Origin: SZAS-103 sp036496805
Lineage (GTDB): Bacteria > Pseudomonadota > Gammaproteobacteria > Xanthomonadales > Xanthomonadaceae
DNA length: 64,000 nt
Reading direction: 5' to 3'
Assembly (NCBI GenBank): GCA_036496805.1
Contig: DASXKN010000008.1
Span: 16,839 to 80,838, forward strand
The position numbers and the translations under genes were made by a program. The notes below the pieces were generated by a model. The model searched no databases, was not told the DNA's origin, and saw only the letters and a list, made by a program, of their open reading frames with translations. Each line of letters starts with the position of its first letter. Position 1 is the first letter of the stretch. This document shows positions 38,523 through 46,235 of the stretch, in pieces.

Positions 38523-40307
38523 ATGGCCCGCATCCCCGACGCCTTCATCGACGACCTGCTGGCCCGGACGGACATCGTCGAGCTGATCGGATCGCGCGTG
38601 CCGCTCAAGCGCCAGGGTCGCGAGTACTCGGCGCGCTGCCCGTTCCACGACGAGCGCTCGCCCTCGTTCACGGTCTCGCCGACCAAGCAGTTCTACCACT
38701 GCTTTGGTTGCGGCGCGCACGGCACCGCGATCTCGTTCCTGATGAACTACGACCGCATGGAGTTCCTCGACTCTGTCGAGGAACTCGCCAAGCGCGCCGG
38801 CGTGGAGGTGCCCAAGGAGACGCGCCAGCGCAACGCCAGCGGCGAGGCGATCGACCTGTATGCAGCGCTCGACGCGGCCGCGCAATTCTTCCGCCGCCAG
38901 GTCGACACGAACCCGAAGGCGCAGGATTACCTGAAGGCGCGCAACGTCGATGCCGAGACGCGCCAGCGCTTCGGCATCGGCTACGCGCCCGACGCCTGGG
39001 ATGCATTGAAGAACGCGCTCGGCACCGACGAGCGCCGCCTGCGCCTGCTCGAATCGGCGGGCCTGTTCTCGAAGGGCGATTCCGGCCGCGTCTACGACAA
39101 GTTCCGCAAGCGGATCATGTTCCCGATCCACGACCGCCGCGGGCGCGTGATCGCTTTCGGAGGCCGCGTCACCGACAAAATTGAAAAGTCGGGCGATGGA
39201 TCGCCGGCTCCTGATTCTGGCGCGCAGGACGCGCGCAAAAATGAAAACACGCCGAAATACCTCAACTCGCCCGAGACCGCGCTCTTCCACAAGGGCCGCG
39301 AGCTCTACGGCCTGTGGCAGGTGCGCCAGGCGCATTCGAAGATCGAGCGGCTGATCGTGGTCGAGGGCTACATGGACGTGGTCGCGCTGTTCCAGTACGG
39401 CGTGACCCAGGCTGTGGCCACGCTCGGCACCGCGACCACGCCCGACCACGCCGAGCTGCTGTTCCGCAACGCGCCTGACGTGGTGTTCTGCTTCGACGGC
39501 GACAAGGCCGGGCGCGGCGCGGCGTGGAAGGCGCTCGAGTCGGCGTTGCCGCGCATGCGCGACGGCCGCCAGGCGTTCTTCCTGTTCCTGCCCGAAGGCG
39601 AAGATCCCGATTCGATCGTGCGCAAGGACGGCGCGGCCGGTTTCGAGTCGCGGTTGCGGCAGGCGACGCCCCTGTCGGAATTCCTGTTCGCCGAACTCGG
39701 CAAGGACGTGAAGCTCGCGACGCTCGACGGCAAGGCGCGCCTGGCCGAACGCGCGCGTCCGCTACTCGCGCAGATTCCCGACGGCGCGTTCCGCGACCTG
39801 ATGCACGCGCGCCTGACCGAGATCACCGGCGCGAACCTCGCGAAGGCGCAGGCGGACGCAGCGCGCGCGCGGGCGCCGTCGCGCCCGGGCGCGCCCGCGC
39901 GGCGCAGCCTCGTGCGCAGCGCGATCGCGTTGCTGCTGCAGGAGCCCGCGCTGGCGCAGGACACGCCCTGGCCGCCGCTGTTCTCGGCGCTGCGCCAGCC
40001 CGGCGTGAACCTGCTGGTCGAACTGGTCTCGCTCGTGCGCGAGCGCCCGCAGATCACCACCGGCGCCGTGCTCGAACACATGGCCGGTCGCGACGAGGAA
40101 ACCGCGCTGCAAAAACTCGCATTGCAGGCACTGCCTGGCGACAGCGCCACGTGGCGCACGGAGTGGCGCGACGTCCTCGCCCAGCTCGACCAGCAGACCT
40201 TGCAGCAGCGTGTCGAGGAACTGAAGGCGCAGCAGGCGAATGTCGGCCTGTCCGACGAGGAGAAAGACGAGTTGCGCGCGCTGATGCGGCTGTTTGCGCG
40301 GCGCTGA
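38523..40307 (+). CDS. dnaG: DNA primase DnaG, with in-frame insertion
   Basis: 594 residues. Zinc-binding domain Cys39, His42, Cys60, Cys63 (CPFHDERSPSF...CFGCGAHG); polymerase core with the Toprim motifs VVEGYMDVVALF and CFDGDKAGR; C-terminal DnaB-binding helical domain. It makes RNA primers for replication. Between GGRV and TPKYLNSPET, where E. coli has four residues, this protein has 26; the extra DNA is palindromic and flanked by near-direct repeats (39177-39248). The surface loop at this place tolerates change, so the enzyme is probably active. rpoD, the usual next gene, is not here; a repeat and the cyoE cluster follow. Confidence 0.95.
   Translation: MARIPDAFIDDLLARTDIVELIGSRVPLKRQGREYSARCPFHDERSPSFTVSPTKQFYHCFGCGAHGTAISFLMNYDRMEFLDSVEELAKRAGVEVPKETRQRNASGEAIDLYAALDAAAQFFRRQVDTNPKAQDYLKARNVDAETRQRFGIGYAPDAWDALKNALGTDERRLRLLESAGLFSKGDSGRVYDKFRKRIMFPIHDRRGRVIAFGGRVTDKIEKSGDGSPAPDSGAQDARKNENTPKYLNSPETALFHKGRELYGLWQVRQAHSKIERLIVVEGYMDVVALFQYGVTQAVATLGTATTPDHAELLFRNAPDVVFCFDGDKAGRGAAWKALESALPRMRDGRQAFFLFLPEGEDPDSIVRKDGAAGFESRLRQATPLSEFLFAELGKDVKLATLDGKARLAERARPLLAQIPDGAFRDLMHARLTEITGANLAKAQADAARARAPSRPGAPARRSLVRSAIALLLQEPALAQDTPWPPLFSALRQPGVNLLVELVSLVRERPQITTGAVLEHMAGRDEETALQKLALQALPGDSATWRTEWRDVLAQLDQQTLQQRVEELKAQQANVGLSDEEKDELRALMRLFARR
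39177..39248. repeat. Palindromic insertion inside dnaG
   Basis: Two hairpins, GGCGAT GG ATCGCC (39192-39205) and GCGCG CAGGA CGCGC (39220-39234), lie between the near-identical 11-mers AAAATTGAAAA (39177) and AAAAATGAAAA (39237), spaced 60 bp apart. The 11-mers look like a target-site duplication. The insert keeps the reading frame and encodes a loop of about 22 extra residues. Confidence 0.7.
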
Positions 40308-40403
40308 CGCGTCATGTCGCACGACACGCGCCTGTCCCGAGATCGAAAGCGCGAAACGCTCTTGATCCTGCTTGGCAGGACCGAAGACTTGTCACCATGG
40401 TGG

Positions 40404-40423
40404 ATCCCCGCCTTCGCGGGGAT
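40404..40423. repeat. Short palindrome between dnaG and cyoE
   Basis: ATCCCCGCC TTCG CGGGGAT, the second copy of the palindrome seen at 5989. It lies in the 195-bp gap between the converging dnaG and cyoE genes; nothing else is recognised in the gap. Confidence 0.7.
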
Positions 40424-40502
40424 GACGATCAAGAGCAGGTGCGTGGCGCGCAAGGAAGGGACAAGAAGAAGCGATCAACCGATCCGCTGCCTTGATCGGC
40501 GA

Positions 40503-41444
40503 CTAGCCGATCCTCTGCCACGACATCGCCGAGACGCCCGCCTGCGGCAGCAGCCAGTGATCGACCAGCAGGAACGCGAACAGCGCCATCAGGTAGACGA
40601 TCGAGTAGCGGAACATCTGCATCGCGAACAGCTCGCCCGGCGGGTTGAGCATGCGCACCGCGTAGTAGAGGAACACCGCGTCCAGCACCAGCGCGCCGCC
40701 GAGGTAGAACGCGCCGCTCATGCCGGTCGCCCACGGCAGCACGGTCACCACGGTCAGCAGGATCGTGTAGAACAGGATCTGCCAGCGGGTGAACTCGACG
40801 CCATGCGTGACCGGCAGCATCGGCACCATCGCGCGCGCGTAGTCGTCGCGGCGGAAGATCGCCAGCGCCCAGAAATGCGGCGGCGTCCAAACGAAGATGA
40901 TCAACACCAGCAGCAGCGCGTGCGGATGCAACTGCCCGGTGATCGCGACCCAGCCCAGCGCCGGCGGCGCCGCGCCGGCGAGGCCGCCGATCACGATGTT
41001 CTGCGGCGTGGCGCGCTTGAGCCAGACCGTGTAGATCACCGCGTAGCCGATCATCGAGGCGAAGGTCAGCACGGCGGTCAGCCAGTTCACCCACAGCGCG
41101 AGCACGAGCATCGAGGCGGTCGCGAGCGACAGCGCGAACGCCAGCGCCCTGCCCGGCGTGATCTGCCCGACCACGATCGGCCGCCAGGAGGTGCGTGTCA
41201 TCTTGGCGTCGATGCGCGCGTCGAGCAGTTGGTTGATCGCCGCCGCGGACGCCGCGGCGAGCCAGATGCCGAGGAAGCCCAGCAGCGCGGTGCGCCATGG
41301 CGGCAACTGCGGCGGCGCGATCGGCGTGCCAGGCGGCGCATCGACGTGGGCGAGCAGCATGCCCACGAAGGCGGTGAACACGATCAGCGCCACCACGCGC
41401 GGCTTCGTGAGTTGCCAGTACTGGCGCATCGTCGCGGCGCTCAT
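40503..41444 (-). CDS. cyoE: Protohaem IX farnesyltransferase (haem O synthase)
   Basis: 313 residues, seven to nine membrane helices. The prenyltransferase motif is Asn71-x3-Asp75-x3-Asp79 (INQLLDARIDAKMTRT), the second site is YTVWLKRATPQNIVIGGLAGAAPP, and PPHFWALAIFRRDDYARAMVPML follows. It makes haem O from haem B for the cytochrome c oxidase encoded upstream. The ATG at 41444 is ten bases after the ctaA stop; longer frames overlap ctaA. Last gene of the minus-strand cox cluster. Confidence 0.95.
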   Translation of the reverse strand: MSAATMRQYWQLTKPRVVALIVFTAFVGMLLAHVDAPPGTPIAPPQLPPWRTALLGFLGIWLAAASAAAINQLLDARIDAKMTRTSWRPIVVGQITPGRALAFALSLATASMLVLALWVNWLTAVLTFASMIGYAVIYTVWLKRATPQNIVIGGLAGAAPPALGWVAITGQLHPHALLLVLIIFVWTPPHFWALAIFRRDDYARAMVPMLPVTHGVEFTRWQILFYTILLTVVTVLPWATGMSGAFYLGGALVLDAVFLYYAVRMLNPPGELFAMQMFRYSIVYLMALFAFLLVDHWLLPQAGVSAMSWQRIG

Positions 41445-41454
41445 GCGGGCGTGC

Positions 41455-42633
41455 TCATTCGGAACCGGCCGCGACATCGTCGGGCGTGCGCAGGCGCGCG
41501 AGCAGGCTCACCAGCACGAACAGCAGCAGGGCCGCGCCGGCGTTGTGCGCGACCGCGATCGGCAGCGGCAATGCGAACACCACGTTGCTGATGCCGAGCG
41601 CGATCTGCGCCACCAGCAGCACCAGCAGGCCGACGCCCCAGGAACGCATCCCCGGCGTACGGATCAATCTCGCGCCGACCGCGCACAGGTGGCCGAACAC
41701 GAGGAAGGCCACGACGCGATGGCTCATCTGGATCGCGACCCGCGCGGCGTTGTCGAGTACGCCGCCGGAATAGTCCACGCCGAAGCCGCGCCAGAGCACG
41801 AAAGCCTGGCGGAAGTCGGCCTGCGGCCACCATGCGTCGAGGCATTTCGGGAACTGCGCGCCGCAGGCCCAGGCCGCGTAGTTCGAACTGGTCCAGCCGC
41901 CGAGCGCGATCTGCAGGACGAGCAAGCCGAAGCCGACCCACAGCAGGCGGCGCAGTTTCGGCGCGCCCGCCAGCGTCAGCCACGCACCCGGCGTCGCGCG
42001 CCAAGCAATAGCAGTCAACAGGGCCAATATCGCCAGGCCACCAAGCAGGTGGCCCATCACCACGATCGGCATCAACAGCCAGGTCACCGTCCACTGCCCG
42101 AGCAATGCCTGAAATACCAGCATTGCCAACGTGAGCGCACCTAGTCGTGCAAAGTCGTCCGGCGTTCCGGCCGGCAGGCGTGCGTTCGACCATGCGATCG
42201 CTGCCGCTATTAGAATGGCCTCGCCGAGCGCGGCGATCGCTCCGGAGACAGCGTGTTCGCCGCGTATATAGAACGGAATCGAAATCGCGACCAGCGCGCT
42301 GGCCATGACCACCACGGCAACGCCGCGCGATCGCTTGCGCACTGCGATGATGACGAGCGTGAAGACGAGCGCACCCAGCACGCCAACTAGGATGCGATGC
42401 ACCTGCTCACGCCAGTCCTTGTCCACTTCGACCGGACGATTGGGAAATGCCTGATTCGCGTGTGCGACATCCTGGGCCTGCGTCGGCCAAGTAGCGTGGC
42501 CGTAGCAGGTCGGCCAGTCGGGGCAGCTCAGTCCGGCCTGCGAAAGCCGCACGAAGGCGCCGAACACGATCACGCACAGCGCGAACGCGGCAGCGAGCCA
42601 GGCGAGGCGATGGAAATGGCGATGCGAACTCAT
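41455..42633 (-). CDS. ctaA: Haem A synthase (Cox15/CtaA)
   Basis: 392 residues, eight transmembrane helices. GAFVRLSQAGLSCPDWPTCYG, EQVHRILVG, the cysteine-containing WACGAQFPKCL, MSHRVVAFLVFGHL and VAHNAGAALLLF carry the conserved His haem ligands. It oxidises haem O to haem A. The central part (about 42000-42540) uses more AT-rich codons (for example ATT, AAT, ATA) than its neighbours, perhaps a segment of different origin. Followed closely by cyoE. Confidence 0.93.
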   Translation of the reverse strand: MSSHRHFHRLAWLAAAFALCVIVFGAFVRLSQAGLSCPDWPTCYGHATWPTQAQDVAHANQAFPNRPVEVDKDWREQVHRILVGVLGALVFTLVIIAVRKRSRGVAVVVMASALVAISIPFYIRGEHAVSGAIAALGEAILIAAAIAWSNARLPAGTPDDFARLGALTLAMLVFQALLGQWTVTWLLMPIVVMGHLLGGLAILALLTAIAWRATPGAWLTLAGAPKLRRLLWVGFGLLVLQIALGGWTSSNYAAWACGAQFPKCLDAWWPQADFRQAFVLWRGFGVDYSGGVLDNAARVAIQMSHRVVAFLVFGHLCAVGARLIRTPGMRSWGVGLLVLLVAQIALGISNVVFALPLPIAVAHNAGAALLLFVLVSLLARLRTPDDVAAGSE

Positions 42634-42685
42634 GCCCGCCATTTTACCGGCAGGGGCACGGATATCCCGCGCGACGCGAAGCAGC

Positions 42686-43249
42686 TCACATGCCGCCCTG
42701 CTGGGTGAGCTGCTGCAGGTCGCGGCGCAGCTTGCCCGGATCGAAGCCGGGCTGGTAGCGCATGAACAGGTAGCCGCTCGGATCGACCAGGTAGACCGGG
42801 ATCGCATCGGGCGTGGCCGCATCGGGCAGGCGCGGAGCGAGACTGGCGTCGGCGTCGACCACGATCAGGTTGCGGAAGTCCTGTTTCGGCGCCGCGCCGA
42901 CCCAGAGCACCTGGACGTTGTCGGCGTTGTTGCCCAGACCGGTCCAGATCCTCCGCAACGCGTCCTCGAGCCGGTCGCAGGAAACGCCGCACGGGGCCGG
43001 CGGCGCGACCAACAGGCGCCACACATGGTCTTCGTGGTGCCATTCGAAGGCCTTGCCGCCGGCGCGGGTGAAGCGCACCGCGCGCAGGTCGCGCACCGGG
43101 TGGAGCATCTGCCCGTAGTTCTTCGTGCGCTGCGGCTGCCAGTCGTTGTAGTACAGGTACAGGGCCGCGCCGAACGGCGCGAGGAACATCGCCACGATCA
43201 GCAGCAGGACCGCGCGCGAACGAGCGCGGCTGGGCGGGGGCATGGACAT
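42686..43249 (-). CDS. SCO-like thiol protein of the cox cluster
   Basis: 187 residues. One N-terminal membrane helix (AVLLLIVAMFLAPFGAALYLYY), then a thioredoxin-like fold with a CGVSC motif (Cys87, Cys91) and a C-terminal PVYLVDPSGYLFMRYQPGFDPGKLRRDLQQL that mirrors SCO/PrrC proteins. It is probably a membrane-tethered thiol reductase or copper chaperone for CuA. Unlike true SCO proteins (CxxxC plus a distal His) I do not see a clear copper-binding His. ATG at 43249 overlaps the SURF1 stop by one base. Confidence 0.7.
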   Translation of the reverse strand: MSMPPPSRARSRAVLLLIVAMFLAPFGAALYLYYNDWQPQRTKNYGQMLHPVRDLRAVRFTRAGGKAFEWHHEDHVWRLLVAPPAPCGVSCDRLEDALRRIWTGLGNNADNVQVLWVGAAPKQDFRNLIVVDADASLAPRLPDAATPDAIPVYLVDPSGYLFMRYQPGFDPGKLRRDLQQLTQQGGM

Positions 43250-44004
43250 CAGGCGGCGCTCTCTTCGTCCGGGGGCCGACGCGGCTTGCGGCGGGCGACC
43301 ACAATGGTGACCACCAGCAGCGCGATCGCCATCCCGAACCATTGCACCGCATACCCGCGATGCTGTTCCGGCGGCAGGGTGCCGCTGAGCACGTTGAGGT
43401 CGCGCTTGTAGCCGAAGCGCAGCAGCGGATCGAGCCGCAGCACCCGCGCCGACAATCCGTTCTTCAGTTTCAGCGCCTGCGCGACCTTGTCCGGATCGAG
43501 CCACACCAGCAGCAGCGAGCCGTCGGGCTGGCGCTGGACCGCGGCGGCGCCGAGATGGAGTCCGGCAACCGGCGGCGGCGAGAGCAGGCCGCGCAACTGC
43601 GTCACCTCCGGCGGCGTGGGCTCCGGCGGGATGTCCTGGTGCGAAGGCAACGGCCGCCAGCCGAGTTCCACCAGGATCGCGCGGCGCGCGCCGGTGGGCT
43701 GGAACACGCGGTACACGCGGATGCCCGGGACGCTGTTGCGCACCTGGTTGTCGAGCCGGATCACCGGCAGCGGCAGGAAATGCCCGGCGCCGGCGGCCCA
43801 TTCGTAGGCGTCGGCCTCGCTCGCCGGCGCGGGGGCGTCGGTGGCCGCGGCAAGCATGTCGGGCTTGCGTTCCTCGAGGACGTGGCGGCTGTGCGCGAGC
43901 AGGTCTTCCTTGTAGTCGGCGCGCGCGAGCTGCCAGATCCCGAGGCGCACGAAGCCGGCGATCACCGCGATCGACAGCAGCAACAGCAGGATGCGCCGTC
44001 TCAC
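43249..44004 (-). CDS. SURF1 family cytochrome oxidase assembly protein
   Basis: 251 residues with a helix at each end (RILLLLLSIAVIAGFVRLGIWQLARA and YAVQWFGMAIALLVVTIVVA) around a periplasmic domain, the SURF1 topology. GIWQLARADYKEDLL, ILVELGWRPLPSH and HRGYAVQWFGMA are family signatures. It helps insert haem A into subunit I. I chose GTG at 44004 because GGGAG lies eight bases upstream; an ATG 12 codons earlier is possible. Coupled to the SCO-like gene by TGATG. Confidence 0.87.
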   Translation of the reverse strand: MRRRILLLLLSIAVIAGFVRLGIWQLARADYKEDLLAHSRHVLEERKPDMLAAATDAPAPASEADAYEWAAGAGHFLPLPVIRLDNQVRNSVPGIRVYRVFQPTGARRAILVELGWRPLPSHQDIPPEPTPPEVTQLRGLLSPPPVAGLHLGAAAVQRQPDGSLLLVWLDPDKVAQALKLKNGLSARVLRLDPLLRFGYKRDLNVLSGTLPPEQHRGYAVQWFGMAIALLVVTIVVARRKPRRPPDEESAA

Positions 44005-44084
44005 GCGGGCATCTCCCACCGCTTCGCCGCGCCGGCGCATCCGCGCGATAATGGGCGCATCGCGACTGTCAACGGAATCCCGCC

Positions 44085-44294
44085 ATGGTGCAGAAATTCG
44101 TGATCATCGGCTTCCTCGTGGTGATCCTCTACAACCTCGGCAGCGGCCTGTACTACATGATGGTCGACAAGGGCGAGAGCGACCGCATGGTCAAGGCCCT
44201 GACCTGGCGCATCGCGCTGTCGATCGCCCTGATCGCGATCATCGGCATCGGCATCTGGACCGGATGGATCCAGCCGCACGACGTCGGCCGCTGA
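44085..44294 (+). CDS. DUF2909 twin-helix membrane protein
   Basis: 69 residues, two transmembrane helices (KFVIIGFLVVILYNLGSGLYYMMV and ALSIALIAIIGIGIWTGWI) with a short charged loop, the DUF2909 pattern. It is found in oxidase clusters of many proteobacteria and may assist assembly. It is the only plus-strand gene in the cluster and ends at a shared terminator. Confidence 0.87.
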   Translation: MVQKFVIIGFLVVILYNLGSGLYYMMVDKGESDRMVKALTWRIALSIALIAIIGIGIWTGWIQPHDVGR

Positions 44295-44317
44295 TCCGCC
44301 ACGCCCTTCCGAAAGCC

Positions 44318-44342
44318 AAAGGGCCGGCAATGCCGGCCCTTC
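44318..44342. terminator. Bidirectional terminator between DUF2909 and ctaE
   Basis: AAGGGCCGGC AAT GCCGGCCCTT, a 10-bp perfect stem with A/T flanks, in the gap between the converging genes. Confidence 0.85.
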
Positions 44343-44364
44343 GTTTCTCGCCGTCCGCCTCGCC

Positions 44365-45243
44365 TTAGAGCACGTAGACGAACACGAACAGGCCCAGCCA
44401 CACCACGTCGACGAAGTGCCAGTACCAGGCCACGGCTTCGAACGCGAAATGGTGTTCCTTGTTGAAGTGCCCGCGCAGGCAGCGCAGCCAGATCACTGAG
44501 AGCATGATCGCGCCCAGGGTCACGTGCATGCCGTGGAAGCCGGTGAGCATGAAGAAGGTAGAACCGTACACGCCCGATGTCAGCATCAGGTGCTTCTGGG
44601 TGTAGGCCTCGATGTACTCGTGGGCCTGGAAACCGAGGAAGGTCGCGCCCAGCAGGATCGTCGCGCCGAGCCAGAACAGGAGCTGGCCGCGACGGCCGGC
44701 GCGCAGCATGTGGTGGGCGATGGTGATGGTCATGCCCGAGGTGAGCAGGATCAGGGTGTTGAGCAGCGGGATGCCCCACGCGGCCATCGTCTCGAAGTGG
44801 CCGCCGACCATGCCCGGGCCATTGGTCGGCCACGCCGCGTCGTAGCCGCTCCAGAGGAAGTTGTTGGTGGCGATGCCCTTGCCTTCGCCGCCCAGCCACG
44901 GCACCGAGAGGTTGCGTGCGTAGAACAGCGCGCCGAAGAACGCCGCGAAGAACATCACCTCGGAGAAGATGAACCACAGCATCCCCATCCGGAACGAGAT
45001 GTCGACCTGGTTGTTGTAGTACTTGCTCAGGCTCTCGCGGATGACATCGCGGAACCACATGAACAGGGTCGCGACCATCATCGCGATGCCGAAGAAGAAG
45101 ACCTTCTTGCCCCACTCCTCGTCGTTGAGCCAGTTGGCCACGCCGAACATGGTCACGAACATCGACACCGAGCCGAAGATCGGCCAGCGGCTGCCGTGCG
45201 GCACGAAGTAAACGTTGTCGTCGTGGGTCTGCGTCTGCGCCAT
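44365..45243 (-). CDS. ctaE: Cytochrome c oxidase subunit III
   Basis: 292 residues, seven helices. PHGSRWPIFGSVSMFVTMFG, RMGMLWFIFSEVMFFAAFFGALF, the conserved Glu in FQAHEYIEAY, and GFHGMHVTLGAIMLSVIWLR with WYWHFVDVVWLGLFVFVYV are diagnostic. Subunit III supports proton uptake and stability of the aa3 oxidase. It lies 13 nt downstream of ctaG. Confidence 0.97.
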   Translation of the reverse strand: MAQTQTHDDNVYFVPHGSRWPIFGSVSMFVTMFGVANWLNDEEWGKKVFFFGIAMMVATLFMWFRDVIRESLSKYYNNQVDISFRMGMLWFIFSEVMFFAAFFGALFYARNLSVPWLGGEGKGIATNNFLWSGYDAAWPTNGPGMVGGHFETMAAWGIPLLNTLILLTSGMTITIAHHMLRAGRRGQLLFWLGATILLGATFLGFQAHEYIEAYTQKHLMLTSGVYGSTFFMLTGFHGMHVTLGAIMLSVIWLRCLRGHFNKEHHFAFEAVAWYWHFVDVVWLGLFVFVYVL

Positions 45244-45256
45244 GGCGTGTTCCTGG

Positions 45257-45937
45257 TTATTCGGTGGAGCGGCCGTCGGAAGGAGAGGACGCGCGGGCGG
45301 CGACGGGATGTCCCTGCCTGGCCAGTTCCGCGGTCGCGATGTCGTTATTGTAGAACGTGTACGACAGGGTGAGGGTGTTCACGTCGGCCGGCAGGGCCGG
45401 ATCGACGATGAAGCGCACCGGCATCAGCTTGGATTCGCCCGACTGCAGGGCCTGCTGGGTGAAGCAGAAGCACTCGGTCTTGCTGAAGTAGCGCGAGGCG
45501 GTGTCCGGGGTGATCGACGGCGAGGCGTTGCCGACGATCGCATGGTCGGAGTCGTTCTTCGCCCAGTAGGTCGCCTGATAAAGCTCGCCGGGATGCACCT
45601 TCATGCTCAGCTTGCTGGGGTGGAATTCCCACAGCAGGTCGGAGTGGACGTTGCCGTCGAACTCCACGGTCACCCAGCGGCTCTCGTCGGCGTGCATCCC
45701 GATCACGCGGCTTTGTCCGGCGGGACCTTCGGCCAGCTTGATGCCCAGCACTTTCTCGCAGGCGATCCGGTACAGCGGCACCAGCGAGAAGCTGAACGTG
45801 AAGCCGCCGACCAGCACCAGGGCGAGGAGCTTGACCAGCCTGGCGGTGTCGCCCGCACGCGACTTCACCGGCGCAACGGGCGCATCCGCACCCTGACCGG
45901 CAACCTCGCCTTCGCGCTGGTCGTCGTTTCCGCTCAC
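45257..45937 (-). CDS. ctaG: Copper chaperone CtaG/Cox11
   Basis: 226 residues. One N-terminal helix (LVKLLALVLVGGFTFSFSLVPLYRIAC) and a periplasmic Ig-like domain with the copper-binding CFCF motif (Cys156, Cys158) and Cys60. FDGNVHSDLLWEFHP and FIVDPALPADVNTLTLSYTFY fit the family. It delivers Cu to the CuB site of subunit I. Start is GTG at 45937, overlapping the stop of the upstream small gene by four bases (GTGA). Confidence 0.94.
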   Translation of the reverse strand: MSGNDDQREGEVAGQGADAPVAPVKSRAGDTARLVKLLALVLVGGFTFSFSLVPLYRIACEKVLGIKLAEGPAGQSRVIGMHADESRWVTVEFDGNVHSDLLWEFHPSKLSMKVHPGELYQATYWAKNDSDHAIVGNASPSITPDTASRYFSKTECFCFTQQALQSGESKLMPVRFIVDPALPADVNTLTLSYTFYNNDIATAELARQGHPVAARASSPSDGRSTE

Positions 45938-46065
45938 CGGCTCAGCATCGCATGCAGCACGAAGGCCACGTAGATCGTCGTCGCCACGAACGCCAGCACG
46001 ATCACCGTGCGCTTCGCTCGCGCGCGCTGCTGGTTGGAATCGGTGCTGGCGGGAGAGTCGGGCAT
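45934..46065 (-). CDS. Small single-helix membrane protein of the cox cluster
   Basis: 43 residues, MPDSPASTDSNQQRARAKRT followed by one transmembrane helix (VIVLAFVATTIYVAFVLHAML). Short proteins with a basic N terminus and one helix at this place, between subunit I and Cox11, are called cytochrome oxidase small assembly proteins. Its stop overlaps the GTG start of ctaG, so translation is coupled. Too short for routine length cut-offs, but position, overlap and topology support it. Confidence 0.75.
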   Translation of the reverse strand: MPDSPASTDSNQQRARAKRTVIVLAFVATTIYVAFVLHAMLSR

Positions 46066-46113
46066 GCGAAGAACGTCGTCAGATTCCAGAAACGAAGCGC
46101 CCGAAATCCGACG

Positions 46114-46235
46114 CTTTCATTGAAAGTCCGGCCATGGATGGCCGGTCGTTGCGTTCATCCGGGTGCAAAGCCCCGGTTGCCACATTCATGGGGGATCGAG
46201 GCGATCACGGACGATCGCACCCACCTCAATGGGTG
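46114..46235. repeat. Array of hairpins downstream of coxA
   Basis: In the gap after the subunit I gene: CTTTC ATT GAAAG (46114-46126), CCGGCCAT GG ATGGCCGG (46128-46145), CCGGG/CCCGG (46159-46176), GATCG AGG CGATC (46194-46206) and CACCCA CCTCAA TGGGTG (46218-46235). The last spans the ctaD stop codon. The second and fourth share tips with the 107-bp elements (ATGGAT and AGG[A]). Confidence 0.75.
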
